Below, in pieces: positions 46,590 to 58,167 of a DNA stretch of 60,000 bases. Source of the stretch: Antedon mediterranea (lineage: Eukaryota > Echinodermata > Crinoidea > Comatulida > Antedonidae); contig NC_092679.1 in the NCBI RefSeq assembly GCF_964355755.1, positions 808,001 through 868,000 of the forward strand, given 5' to 3'. Made by a program: the position numbers and the translations under genes. The first letter of the stretch is position 1. The number at the start of each line of letters is the position of its first letter. The notes beneath the pieces are model-generated. The model had not been told where the DNA came from. It saw only the letters and a list, made by a program, of their open reading frames with translations, and searched no databases.

Positions 46590-49500
46590 GTAAGTATATT
46601 TATATAATATTATTTACAATTTTAAAGAGAATTTAATTAAGAAATGGTGGAGAATTTGTAATTATTTTTCTGGTTTTGTTTTCAGGACGACGGGGATATA
46701 GACCAATCTCAGGTAAGACCTGTGTGAGAGCGCGCTCTGTGCAACGTGCGTGAATTATTTGTTGTATGTTGTCTGTAGAGTACCGACGATCAAAGAGTGA
46801 TTGTTTTACCACCATTGTTTTGTGTAATATAGTGTTATATTTATCTAAAATGTTGGTGTTTTATTTTAGGTATTGAATTTATAAAAATGTTTCCTTGTTT
46901 TATTTTAATTCCGATTAGAAGGTGAGATAGTGATAGTGTTAATTGATTGTTTAGGACCACATACTTTTTAGCCTAGGGCCTACCTACCTACCAAGCTAGA
47001 TAAATACTTTTTAATTAGCTCCCTCTTTATTTTTATGTTATTTATGGAAATATTCTGTTTGTAAAAAATTGTGTATATGTCAATGGCGGATAAATAACAT
47101 TGTTTGATTATTTAAATTTGGTTTATAATTAGACTAGAATTATTTGAGTCGTCCAGGTCTAATCATCAATTTTTTTAAAAGAATCAAATAAAATTTAATT
47201 TGTAAACAGTGAGTCTCTAGATTTGCGCTGAATTACTTTATAGCTTGTACCACCAGCATCTTGACATTCTGACCTGCATATATTAATTATGTTGATACCA
47301 TTATTACTATTAATTACCTTTTATCTTTCCATTGCACATTGAAATTTAGTTTTTCTGTCCAAACTCTTGGTCTGTACCTACCAGTTATTTGTATTGTATA
47401 CGTACATAATGTAATTCCTTCAGAGGATCTCAAATGTTATAATACACCTCTAAACAGTCAATATCTGTATAATATTGCATGATTTTTTACACTTTCTGTA
47501 CATTTTATTGAATTTTTTTATTGTGACAACGAAGTTTATTTTTAATAATTTTAAATAATGTTATTTTCATATCTCTTTTTTAATTTGATTTTCTTATCAC
47601 TTTTATACAAAATCCATTGGCAATGATTGTCCTAATGATACCATTTTTTTAAACAATTTTCTTAGGTTAAAGTGTCCTGTTATACAGTATCCCATCATTG
47701 TAATGTAAGGAGTGTGTAAATTACTTAGCAATTAAATTGACAGTACCTGTATTGCAACATTGTGAGCATTATTTCTTCTCTTACTCAATACTGTGTTAAG
47801 AAATGGCTAGTAGTTTACTGTATCTTTCGATTTGTAGTCTTCTGATTCAAGTTTTTAAATATTTAATCCAAACATCCTGAAACTGTCTCTCTGTCTCACT
47901 ACAGTAAACGAGACAATTTAATAGAAGATTGAAAATTATAGACGAACAGTTAAGAAAAATACATTTATGACACGAATAAATTCAATATTAAATATATAAA
48001 TTTAACATTTTGTGATCTAAGTTTTTAATCTGAAAAATATATTTATTATAATTCATTTGTTAATGATTATACAAGTTTGCTTTGGAATAAAAAAACATGA
48101 TTTGCGCCTCCATTTTGAATGTTATCGTCATGGTTGTCGTTGTGGAAATGCCATTTTCTGCTTCTATATAGTATGTTAATAATCAGATAATATATTCAGG
48201 CAACTTGCTATCCAATGATTATTGTCATTCGTACAGCATCGTTTTAAATTATGAGAAATATTGCATTAGTTGATGCTGCTAAATTAAAATAGATGTAAAG
48301 CCTATTGTTCAAATTATTATTAGATTGTTATGCTTCACTGGTCATTGATTATCTACCGATTAAGTAGGTCAAACTGTTTTTAGATTATGCATTGATCCTA
48401 AAATAAGAAAATAAAAAGCCAATTACAATGGGAAAATTCCATGTACATGTGGTGATATTTGTAGTACAAGTTTGTGTCATGCTTGTCACAGAGGTCCTAG
48501 TAAAATTATATACACACATGGTTACATTCGCAATACAATCATACAGTGCTTACCACAGAGGTCCTAGTGAAATTATATACACACATGGTTACATTCGCAA
48601 TACAATCATGATACAGTGCTTACCACATAGGCCCTGTGAAATTTCATGCAGTGGCACTGTCAATTTTTTATCAATCCTGGTTCTAGAATCGAAAATTTTG
48701 GTTTAACGAGTGTGGGTTTGTAGGTCAGATCCTGTATACCTCAATAGGATGTGCCAAGAATTAGTTGACACATGATTTCTTTATTCCAAATTCCTTGAAT
48801 GTGCAATGATCTCTTCCTTCTTGTAGGATAGTATGTGAATGCCAAGATTGAATTTTATTTGATTCAGATTGAATTATGTCGCAGATCTTTTCAATTTGAT
48901 TAAGTTTTGATTTCAATCCATTCAGGTGCAAAATCTTTACAATGTAGGATAGTATGTGAATGCCAAGATTGAATTTGATTTGATTCAGATTGAATTATGT
49001 CGCTGATTTCAATCAGATTAAGTTTTCATTTCAATCCATTCAGGTGCAAAAGTTCATGTACTATGCATTGTTACTGTATTCGCATAAAGTCCTTAAAATT
49101 ATAGATAAATTTTAATCAATAATTTTCTTTGTAATTCTAAGCATTGAACACAGTTTTAGTACGGTTTCATAATTTATTCATTAATATTTATGACCCAAAT
49201 AGGCTTTGTTGCCATTGATAACAATCGCTATTCTGGGGTCTCACAATATTCCAATGCATCACAGTCATTGTACACTAAACACATTCTTGATTGAATTTGA
49301 TTGCTAATCTGCATTCATATATTCTGACTTGCATAGACTTGATCTCAACTATAAATGAATTTAACAGTTGATTTCAAGTTGAAACCAACACTGTTACTTT
49401 TAGTTACAGGTTTTGTAATCAAAAGAGAACACAGATCAAACCACTGTAGATAGGTATTGTAGCATTCATACTGTGCACAATCTGCTATGAATCCTGTACT

Positions 49501-52500
49501 GCATTGTAAAATGAATGATTCAAGAGAAGAGCTGATATATTTGTTGATTCCTACTGTGTTATTCTTGTTTAAAATTAAAATTTCCTTATTTATTTTTAGT
49601 ACTAATGAACTATAGTACATTAGAAAGTAAATGTGAAATGTATGTGTTGTGTATTTTTTTAATCAAAATATACAATTAATAGAATACAACATACAAATTT
49701 CCAATATTTAGGTGTTTTATCTTATATTGTATGAAAGCATTTTTCAATATTCATTCACTAAAAATAACCATGGTAAAGTTAAATATTGGCAGACCTGATT
49801 GTGTTACACTCAACTCTCCCAATACAGGACTCTATGAAAACCAGAAACTCTCCCAATACAGGACTCTATGAAAACCAGAAACTCTCCCAATACAGGACTC
49901 TCTGAAAACCAGAAACTCTCCCAATACAGGACTCTATGAAAACCAGAAACTCTCCCAATACAGGACTCTCTGAAAACCAGAAACTCTCCCAATACAGGAC
50001 TCTATGAAAACCAGAAACTCTCCCAATACAGGACTCTCTGAAAACCAGAAACTCTCCCAATACAGGACTCTCCGAAAACCAGAAACTCTCCCAATACAGG
50101 ACTCTCTGAAAACCAGAAACTCTCCCAATACAGGACTCTCTGAAAACCAGAAACTCTCCCAATACAGGACTCTCTGAAAACCAGAAACTCTCCGAATACA
50201 GGACTCTCTGAAAACCAGAAACTCTCCCAATACAGGACTCTCTGAAAACCAGAAACTCTCCGAATACAGGACTCTCTGAAAACCAGAAACTCTCTCAATA
50301 CAGGACTCTATGAAAACCAGAAACTCTCCCAATACAGGACTCTATGAAAACCAGAAACTCTCCCAATACAGGACTCTCTGAAAACCAGAAACTCTCCGAA
50401 TACAGGACTCTCTGAAAACCAGAAACTCTCTCAATACAGGACTCTATGAAAACCAGAAACTCTCCCAATACAGGACTCTATGAAAACCAGAAACTCTCCC
50501 AATACAGGACTCTCTGAAAACCAGAAACTCTCCCAATACAGGACTCTCTGAAAACCAGAAACTCTCCCAATACAGGACTCTATGAAAACCAGAAACTCTC
50601 CCAATACAGGACTCTCTGAAAACCAGAAACTCTCCCAATACAGGACTCTATGAAAACCAGAAACTCTCCCAATACAGGACTCTCTGAAAACCAGAAACTC
50701 TCCCAATACAGGACTCTCTGAAAACCAGAAACTCTCCCAATACAGGACTCTATGAAAACCAGAAACTCTCCCAATACAGGACTCTCTGAAAACCAGAAAC
50801 TCTCCCAATACAGGACTCTATGAAAACCAGAAACTCTCCCAATACAGGACTCTCTGAAAACCAGAAACTCTCCGAATACAGGACTCTCTGAAAACCAGAA
50901 ACTCTCCGAATACAGGACTCTCTGAAAACCAGAAACTCTCTCAATACAGGACTCTCTGAAAACCAGAAACTCTCCCAATACAGGACTCTCTGAAAACCAG
51001 AAACTCTCCCAATACAGGACTCTATGAAAACCAGAAACTCTCCCAATACCAGAAACTCTCTCAATACAGGACTCTATGAAAACCAGAAACTCTCCCAATA
51101 CAGGACTCTCTGAAAACCAGAAACTCTCCCAATACCAGAAACTCTCTCAATACAGGACTCTATGAAAACCAGAAACTCTCCCAATACAGGACTCTCTGAA
51201 AACCAGAAACTCTCTCAATACAGGACTCTATGAAAACCAGAAACTCTCTCAATACAGGACTCTATGAAAACCAGAAACTCTCCCAATACAGGACTCTCTG
51301 AAAACCAGAAACTCTCTCAATACAGGACTCTATGAAAACCAGAAACTCTCCCAATACACAGGACTCTCTGAAAACCAGAAACTCTCCCAATACCAGACTT
51401 TTCTTAAGTCCAAACGGTCCCAAATTCATTTTTAACATTAAAAACACATTCTGAATAATAGACTTTCCGGAAAACCAGACATATTTGTCCAGCCCAAAGG
51501 TGTCCGGTATTGGGAGAGTTGACTGTATGACTGTAAAAACTGTAAAGGAAATTGTAAACTTAGTTTTAATATCCATGTCACAGGATCTGTTATCTTTTGA
51601 GTTCCGTGTTGTGTTTTCTGTTATTTCGTAGAATACATATTTATCTTTGTGATATAAATCTATAATTGGCAGGATAAGAGTTGAGCAAACTGATTAGTAT
51701 GCCTGCTTGTCCTGAGGAATTAGGTTCGAGTCTACAGTAGCTCCTGTCAAGTTCTAAGAATAACATTTGTTGTATGTACTTTGGATTAGGATGCAGTAAC
51801 ATATTCTAACATGGAGTTACTTAGTTTCGAACGCTGCACACTCAATATACTGTACATACTTCAGCATTGACATGGGTAAAGATAAACTCCAACAATGGTG
51901 TGACTTATCTAAACATGATCATTGTGTTTGAAATTGTATTTAGTGATGAATTTATTTGTATAGATTAATTCCTATCTGTTTCTTGTTTGAGTGAAGTTCA
52001 GTCGACACGTATGTTATTTTAGGTAAATTAATTTTTTATGCAATTCCGTGATCAGTCATTGACTATATATTATTACTCATATCTTTATTAAATATGAATA
52101 AACAACCTATAACAATGTAAGCATTGTGTGGGTCTTTCCATTTCCTTATTTTTGTCTGCTTGGTAATTCCGAAATTGCAAACAATGAAGTTACACATTTT
52201 ATCGGTTTCTTAAAAGCACTATAATATATTGATTTGCAAAAGGATTATTTGACCAATTGGCTCAAAGGTCAACTGACCAATCAGATTTGACCATTGCTAT
52301 GTTTACTATAAGACTGAGCATGGGATGGATCAATATTTTGGACGATAGCCAAAAGTAGTAAAGGAGATAACAAAAGCAACGTGTAGTAATCCATGTAACT
52401 CACATGGTTAAATAATAGCTTGTTGACCTTTGGCCTTTAGTCTCGTGCATGTTGTATGTGACTTATGACACGTATGACATTTAGTCTATCCCTCTGAATC

Positions 52501-55500
52501 TAATTTGTATGATAGTGTTGTTTTATTTTATTGGACAGTTTAGTACTGTATGCTTTTGCATTTTGGTGGTGAGTTTTTAAATGAATAAAAAAGAGACTAC
52601 AGTAGTACACATTAACATGTATGCGCTTAAGCATATATTAAGTGCACAACTTAACATACTGTAGATCGTAAACTCATTGCATGATAGGAAATATAAAACG
52701 GGCTATATACCCTGACATCCAGGTATGCCTATGGTAAGCATGTCCTTACACACCCAATGACAAATGCATCCAGAAGGTCAGTATGTCATACTAAGGTCAA
52801 CATGATACATCCAGGTCACTGTCAGAAAATGACATGTATATTGTACAGACTTAGATGCATATCAGTCCAATACCAAGTAATATATTTTCTAGTAGTTGAA
52901 CTTGACAGAAGATTTTAAAAGCACAGCAATACATTCCTACGTTGCATCTAGGTCAGCCTGTTGCGTCATTGCCCCTATCATTTGCCCTGCATGGTATTTC
53001 ATGTCCTAGTGCTATCTGGGTCATTATTACTTTTGTCCAAGATAGAACATGTTGTATCCTACGGCTATATGGGTTGTTAGTAGAGTTTTCAACCAGGATT
53101 ACCGATGAAAATAAGATGGGAACCGAATATAAAATTATTGTACAAACAACTGTGCATTTGCTTGTGCAAATATTGTTGTAGTAAGATCATTTAATGAAAT
53201 ATATTTTGAATATATTATTTCATATTAAATAAGAAAATATGTAAGGGTCCAAATTTTATAACAATTTTAGAAATGATAGTGTAATTATGTAATATAGTCA
53301 CTATATTTTTACTGTATCTTCTTGAATGACATAGAGTATTGATTACTGTGTATACTGTACAGGTAGTATTAATCATGAATTTTGTGAAATTATGTTGTAC
53401 ATTTCTATCGATATGGTAGATTTAATCTTTTTATATTTATGCACTAGAGGGTATATTTACACATGTATACAACTTCTCAGATATCTTGGCGTGTGTCCAA
53501 ATTGGTCTTGTTAGATTCAGCTTGGTTCATTCGCCTGTCTTTGTAAACTGGCGTCACTTTGGGCCCTAGTACCAGTATGTTGATTTTACATCAGTCCATC
53601 AAAACGCTTTATAAACATATTCTATCATAGTTTATTGGAATTGATTTTACTGTGTATGTATTGTATGCAAATGAGCTCTAGGCTATAGCATTATAATTTC
53701 GTAGTGAAGGAGGAGTTATCACAGCTAGTAATCAATGGGAAGCCCTTACTAATAAACATATTGTATTAGTAGTCCAGGCACTTCAAGTGGACAAGAAGAA
53801 GAGGAGCTTATAAAACTGACACATTGTATTAATGTGGCTTGTTATTGTGTAAAACAAACTAGTTTTTTAGGGGTTTTTTTTGGAACATCATGAATGAAAT
53901 TTGTTGACACTCTAGCTACAGTTATCATTGTATAAGCCTATTTACATTTACACAACCTACAGTAATGTATCTGTCCAAACACATTTGGTCCTTCTCCTTG
54001 GGTCCAGTTCTTAATGAAATTGAAAGAAGTCTATAAGTGGAGAGGTACAGACATATGCTCAATTTATATTATACTTTTAAACAATGTTTTGTTTATGCAG
54101 TAACTAAGGTAAAACATAATGAAGAAATTGTAGTATTCAACATTTTGTTTTATTATTTGGTTTTTTTTTTCTTATTTGAGAGTTGAGTTGAAAGAGTTAT
54201 GAGTTACACTAGGTCAGGATTGAACCCTGGACCTTGGGATTAGGAGGCAAACATGTTAACCACCAAGTTACAGCTCCAATACTACTCATGATGATGTCTA
54301 TCTCTTGATTTGAAAGTTAATGGAATGTCTTTTTATATTTTCTAGGCTGAAAAACGAGCTCACCACAATGCTCTTGAACGAAAACGACGTGATCACATTA
54401 AAGATAGCTTCAACATGCTTAGAGACGCTGTCCCTAATTTACAAGGAGAAAAGGTATTCACAATTGTTGTCATATACCGATTGATTGTAAATTAAAACGT
54501 GACTACTGGGTTTAATCAACTAGCACTTGTGTTCCTAATTAATTCATAGACAGTATGAATTGAATAGGCCTGACTTTGACTTTTTGTTTTAATTGAACAA
54601 TGTGTTAAAAAAGGGTGGTTTTTGGTTAAAGATCAAAATCAACTAAAATCTTCTATTGAAATTGAAATAAGAGACAAGGTCCAAAAACCATAAATTAACC
54701 ATATTTTTACTACTTTCATCAAATTTGTTTAATTTTCACCACAGGCGTCTCGTGCTCAGATTCTCAACAAGGCAACAGAATATATCCAGTTTATGAGACG
54801 GAAAAATAACTCGCACCAAAATGATATTGATGATTTGAAAAAGCAAAACGAACTACTCGATGGGCAGGGTTTGTAAATTTAGGGTTTTGTTTTTAACCTT
54901 TAACTGAAAACTAGTCCTCTAGTCATCACAAAATTTAGAAAAAATTAAGCTTTTTCATGCGATCAGATTTAATTAAAACAGAATCATGTAATTGAGTATC
55001 GAATGGTGTTATGTAGCAGATTGTATTGATGGGCAGACGATGTCCTTGACAGAGAAAATATAATATACTAAACAGAGGTCAACCTACTTTAAATTAGGTC
55101 ACTCATAAAAGAAGAATGATGTCATAATATGCCATTCCATGTTATGTCCCTACTCCCTCATCTAACCAATATTGCCATCTACCAATCAAATGCTTACACT
55201 TAGTATGATTGTTGTGTGCATTGAGGGCAGTATTTATCTATGAAATTGCAAAGTTGTTGCTGTGCTGTTGTATTTGCTTAGCAGTGTTCAGATGGATTTA
55301 TTAAAAAACAAATATAATTATCTTTCGTGGTAATCATGCGTTATAGATACTGTAAATTTGTAGTGTTTGCTCGAGGCATTTACATCATATCTGCCAATGT
55401 AATTATATTGCATAAATGTAGCTATTTTGTTTTCAAGCAGAAAGAAAAGGTCTTGTAGATTTAGGCTTTCATAATTAGTCTTTTTCCACTAAATAATTTG

Positions 55501-56296
55501 ATGATTTTAGGCATACACAAGAATCCAGAACAAGGCTACAACAAATGTGACAGTGTGGCCACACCCTTTTACTCGCTTTCTTCCATAGTAGTATTGCTAC
55601 AATAAGTCAAACATTTATTAAGGTCAAGGTTATATTTTACCATTCATTAATTTAAAGCTTTTAAGCATTTGCTTATTTCCAATGCAGTAGTATCTCTATA
55701 TTTGTATATTATTCCATAACACTGCTTTTATGGTATTTCAATTACTAACTCATGAACCAATGGTTGATTTCCTTATTAGGCATTTTGAAATATTTCTGCA
55801 TTTTATTTTTGTTATCGGTCATATTCAATAAACATTGACCATATGTCACTGTTAACAGGGTTGAAAGACAAAATATAATATAATGTACAAGCCAAAAATC
55901 AACAAATAACAAGACAACATTTAGATATTAGTGACATTAGATAAAACAAAATAACCGAAACCAGGAAACCATTGCATCTCTAGTGGGAACCAAGCTTTAA
56001 TGTAGAATTATGAATTTCATTTTTATTTGGTTTCAGTTGCATTGCTAGAGAAGGCTCAAGTGACAGGAAAATTAGATCCAGAAAGTCTCATTGATCCAGA
56101 CACTATTAGCATGCTAACAAATTCCAAGTCCAGTAACGATAGTGAAGATTCCGAGTCAGATTCATCGGATGACAGTGACCCTGACGTTCCAAGGAAACGG
56201 TTAAAAGTCGTCAACGATGCACTTGATAGTCATATTTTGATACCTGATTCGTCTGTTCCGGCGAGTGCCGTGTCGGTCACTATTTCAACGTCGTGA
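46551..56296 (+). CDS. MAX: MAX, bHLH-leucine zipper partner of MYC (5 exons, complete)
   Basis: MAX binds CACGTG as a homodimer or with MYC, MXD and MNT proteins and is the hub of that transcription network. Exons are 46551-46589, 46686-46712, 54346-54453, 54745-54868 and 56037-56296, giving 185 residues with all exons or 176 without the 27-nt exon (human 160/151). Order: acidic serine-bearing N-terminus ([13 protein letters not shown]), optional DDGDIDQSQ, basic region and helix-loop-helix ([37 protein letters not shown]), a leucine zipper running over the exon 4/5 junction ([15 protein letters not shown] then VALLEKAQ), a long Ser/Asp-rich acidic stretch, and a basic PRKRLK nuclear-signal-like motif. 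DNA-contact His29, Glu33 and Arg37 are kept. The C-terminal tail after the basic motif is longer than in vertebrates. Confidence 0.98.
46686..46712 (+). CDS. MAX: MAX 27-nt exon (probably alternatively spliced)
   Basis: A T-rich tract and ttttcag, then GACGACGGGGATATAGACCA plus ATCTCAG (DDGDIDQSQ), then GTAAGA. It is in phase 0 on both sides, so it can be skipped without changing frame. It has the same length, phase and place as the vertebrate exon whose skipping gives the shorter MAX form, though the residues differ. Confidence 0.9.
48480..48640. repeat. tandem duplication of about 70 bp
   Basis: CACAGAGGTCCTAGT, ATATACACACATGGTTACAT and TCGCAATACAATCAT occur twice, with a third partial CACATAGGCCCTGTGAAAT. 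Confidence 0.8.
48826..49060. repeat. 119-bp direct duplication
   Basis: AGGATAGTATGTGAATGCCA, AGATTGAATT and CAATCCATTCAGGTGCAAAA occur in both halves with few differences. Confidence 0.8.
49812..51394. repeat. 34-bp minisatellite, about 46 copies, of transposon-end origin
   Basis: The unit is ACTCTCCCAATACAGGACTC then TCTGAAAACCAGAA. Variants are TATGAAAAC, CTCTCAAT and CTCCGAAT, and a few shortened units near 51040 and 51130. The first copy starts ACTCAACTCTCCCAATAC, matching the inverted end at 51510-51530. Long - strand frames ([13 protein letters not shown]) are translated repeat. Confidence 0.92.
51398..51533 (-). mobile_element. pogo/Tigger-like transposon end
   Basis: Reads toward GGTATTGGGAGAGTTGACTG then TA. 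Its complement CAGTCAACTCTCCCAATACC begins like pogo-family ends (CAGT, TA target). The 58168-58290 copy on the + strand matches over about 115 bp (GGACAT/CCTTTGGGCTGG, TCTGGTTTTC, GGAAAGTC, TTTGGGACC). Confidence 0.55.
51668..51760 (+). mobile_element. SINE remnant with tRNA-like head
   Basis: GCAAACTGATTAGTATGCCT, then TAGGTTCGAGTCT as a B-box. No recognisable tail. Confidence 0.4.
54183..54290 (-). mobile_element. SINE remnant with tRNA-like head
   Basis: The - strand reads GAGCTGTAACTTGGTGGTTA, ACATGTTTGCCTCCTAATCC and GGGTTCAATCCTGACC, resembling A- and B-boxes. It lies just upstream of MAX exon 3. Confidence 0.5.
54346..54453 (+). CDS. MAX: MAX exon 3 (basic region, helix 1, loop)
   Basis: Exactly 108 nt and phase 0, as in human MAX. 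Encodes [20 protein letters not shown] then [16 protein letters not shown]. All E-box-contacting residues are intact. Confidence 0.98.
54745..54868 (+). CDS. MAX: MAX exon 4 (helix 2 and first half of zipper)
   Basis: Encodes [20 protein letters not shown] then [20 protein letters not shown] and Q, leaving one G that joins TT of exon 5 as Val. The donor is G|GTTTGT, not a strong consensus; read-through would add Gly-Leu and stop, giving a shortened zipper form. Confidence 0.97.
55960..56000 (-). mobile_element. MITE family C fragment beside MAX exon 5
   Basis: CATCTCTAGTGGGAACCAAG then CTTT is the complement of AAGCTTGGTTCCCACT seen at 57866. It ends about 36 bp before the exon 5 acceptor. 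Confidence 0.5.
56037..56296 (+). CDS. MAX: MAX exon 5 (zipper end, acidic tail, basic motif)
   Basis: The acceptor ggtttcag is followed by TTGCATTGCTAGAGAAGGC. Encodes [20 protein letters not shown], a Ser/Asp stretch ([19 protein letters not shown]), PRKRLKVV, and a 24-residue tail ending SVTISTS before TGA at 56294-56296. Confidence 0.97.
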
Positions 56297-56302
56297 AATA
56301 GC

Positions 56303-56337
56303 GGAGGTATAAAAAGCAGGTTACTTTTTATACCTCC
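56303..56337 (+). promoter_or_regulatory. 14-bp perfect stem-loop in the MAX 3' UTR
   Basis: GGAGGTATAAAAAG (56303-56316), loop CAGGTTA, CTTTTTATACCTCC (56324-56337), starting 6 nt after the stop codon. The stem has no mismatch. It could be an RNA regulatory element or a tiny mobile remnant. Confidence 0.6.
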
Positions 56338-56600
56338 ATGTGGATATTGAAAGAAATTTAAAGAAAAAAAAAATTAAATAAAACGGGGAAAAAAAAAAAA
56401 AAAAAAGAAAAACATGAAATAAATTTTTAAACAAAAGACAAGAAACTAAGAATTTGTAAAAATGTTGTGACTTTCTTTAGCTTGTTGCAATTCCTAATAT
56501 GAACAATGATTTTGAAACTGTTAAATATTATAATTGAATATTTATCTCAATCATTTCTTTAGGTGGTCTCATATTTCAAGATCAAATTTCTACTTATACA
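56338..56600 (+). other. MAX 3' UTR with poly(A)-type signals
   Basis: AATAAA occurs at about 56377 and 56417, around a run of about 20 A interrupted by G at 56390-56406. Transcripts probably end here, before the 64-bp array. Confidence 0.5.
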
Positions 56601-56602
56601 CT

Positions 56603-57690
56603 CACTTCAATTTGTTTATTTGTAAGTTCCTGTATGTTGGTACATCTACACCAACTTCTTGTTATACACTTCAATTTGTTTATTTGTAAGTTCCTGTATG
56701 TTGGTACATCTACACCAACTTGTTATTATACACTTCAATTTGTTTATTTGTAAGTTCCTGTATGTTGGTACATCTACACCAACTTGTTATTATACACTTC
56801 AATTTGTTTATTTGTAAGTTCCTGTATGTTGGTACATCTACACCAACTTCTTGTTATACACTTCAATTTGTTTATTTGTAAGTTCCTGTATGTTGGTACA
56901 TCTACACCAACTTGTTATTATACACTTCAATTTGTTTATTTGTAAGTTCCTGTATGTTGGTACATCTACACCAACTTGTTATTATACACTTCAATTTGTT
57001 TATTTGTAAGTTCCTGTATGTTGGTACATCTACACCAACTTCTTGTTATACACTTCAATTTGTTTATTTGTAAGTTCCTGTATGTTGGTACATCTACACC
57101 AACTTGTTATTATACACTTCAATTTGTTTATTTGTAAGTTCCTGTATGTTGGTACATCTACACCAACTTGTTATTATACACTTCAATTTGTTTATTTGTA
57201 AGTTCCTGTATGTTGGTACATCTACACCAACTTGTTATTATACACTTCAATTTGTTTATTTGTAAGTTCCTGTATGTTGGTACATCTACACCAACTTGTT
57301 ATTATACACTTCAATTTGTTTATTTGTAAGTTCCTGTATGTTGGTACATCTACACCAACTTGTTATTATACACTTCAATTTGTTTATTTGTAAGTTCCTG
57401 TATGTTGGTACATCTACACCAACTTGTTATTATACACTTCAATTTGTTTATTTGTAAGTTCCTGTATGTTGGTACATCTACACCAACTTCTTGTTATACA
57501 CTTCAATTTGTTTATTTGTAAGTTCCTGTATGTTGGTACATCTACACCAACTTGTTATTATACACTTCAATTTGTTTATTTGTAAGTTCCTGTATGTTGG
57601 TACATCTACACCAACTTGTTATTATACACTTCAATTTGTTTATTTGTAAGTTCCTGTATGTTGGTACATCTACACCAACTTGTTATTGTA
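56603..57690. repeat. 64-bp tandem repeat, 17 copies
   Basis: The unit starts CACTTCAATTTGTTTATTTG, goes on with TAAGTTCCTGTATGTTGGTA and ends CATCTACACCAACTTGTTAT TATA. Copies are nearly identical. Units 1, 4, 7 and 14 carry CTTCTTGTTATA in place of CTTGTTATTATA. GTTGGT and ACCAAC in each unit can pair. Confidence 0.95.
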
Positions 57691-57864
57691 CAGAACGCTA
57701 GATTCTAATTAATGATAAAATGGCTGTTTTATGCCAGTTTAAATATCTTTTAAATATTACTGTAATTGCTGGTATCTATGTCATAATTATTTTAACTGTA
57801 ATATTCTTTCAAATACTTTTACGCAATGGAGTAAATAAAGATCATATCATGTTCAACAACCGAG

Positions 57865-57970
57865 AAAGCTTGGTTCCCACTGGAGACGCAACACAGGGAT
57901 GCAAGCACAATGCATGCAAGTAATTGATTTGTCATTGGTCATCTCAATTGTGTTGCATCCCTAGTAACCT
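57865..57970. mobile_element. MITE family C element
   Basis: AAGCTTGGTTCCCACTGGAG, GCAACACAGGGATGCAA, TCATTGGTCATCTCAATTGT and GTTGCATCCCTAGTAACC. The inner GGGATGCAA/TTGCATCCC arms are inverted. Confidence 0.5.
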
Positions 57971-58167
57971 CAACTGACTGGTAAACGTTTCTTTAAAGTA
58001 GTTGGATTGCACATATTAGCTTTTTAAGTGGGTGAGGGGAGGGTGTCTCGTGGTTTTATTAGGTGCAGTGCTTTGAGGCGGGTTCAATTATATTAAGAGA
58101 AATATAAGTTTGAAGCGGGTAAAGATTCAGGGCTATTAGGGAACCCATGATTAGCAATGACCAAAGT

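Larger units (their letters stand above)
46713..54345 (+). other. MAX intron 2 (7.6 kb)
   Basis: Holds direct duplications at 48480-48640 (CATGGTTACATTCGCAATAC) and 48826-49060 (AGGATAGTATGTGAATGCCA), a 34-bp minisatellite with a pogo-like end (49812-51533), and SINE remnants at 51668-51760 and 54183-54290. Large first introns before the basic-region exon are usual for MAX. No other gene seen. Confidence 0.7.

Noticed and set aside
46633-46815. 60-codon - strand frame near MAX exon 2
   Set aside because: Antisense shadow across MAX exon 2 and its flanks.
49810-51576. Many 60-170 codon - strand frames ([13 protein letters not shown]-like)
   Set aside because: They are shifted readings of the 34-bp minisatellite.
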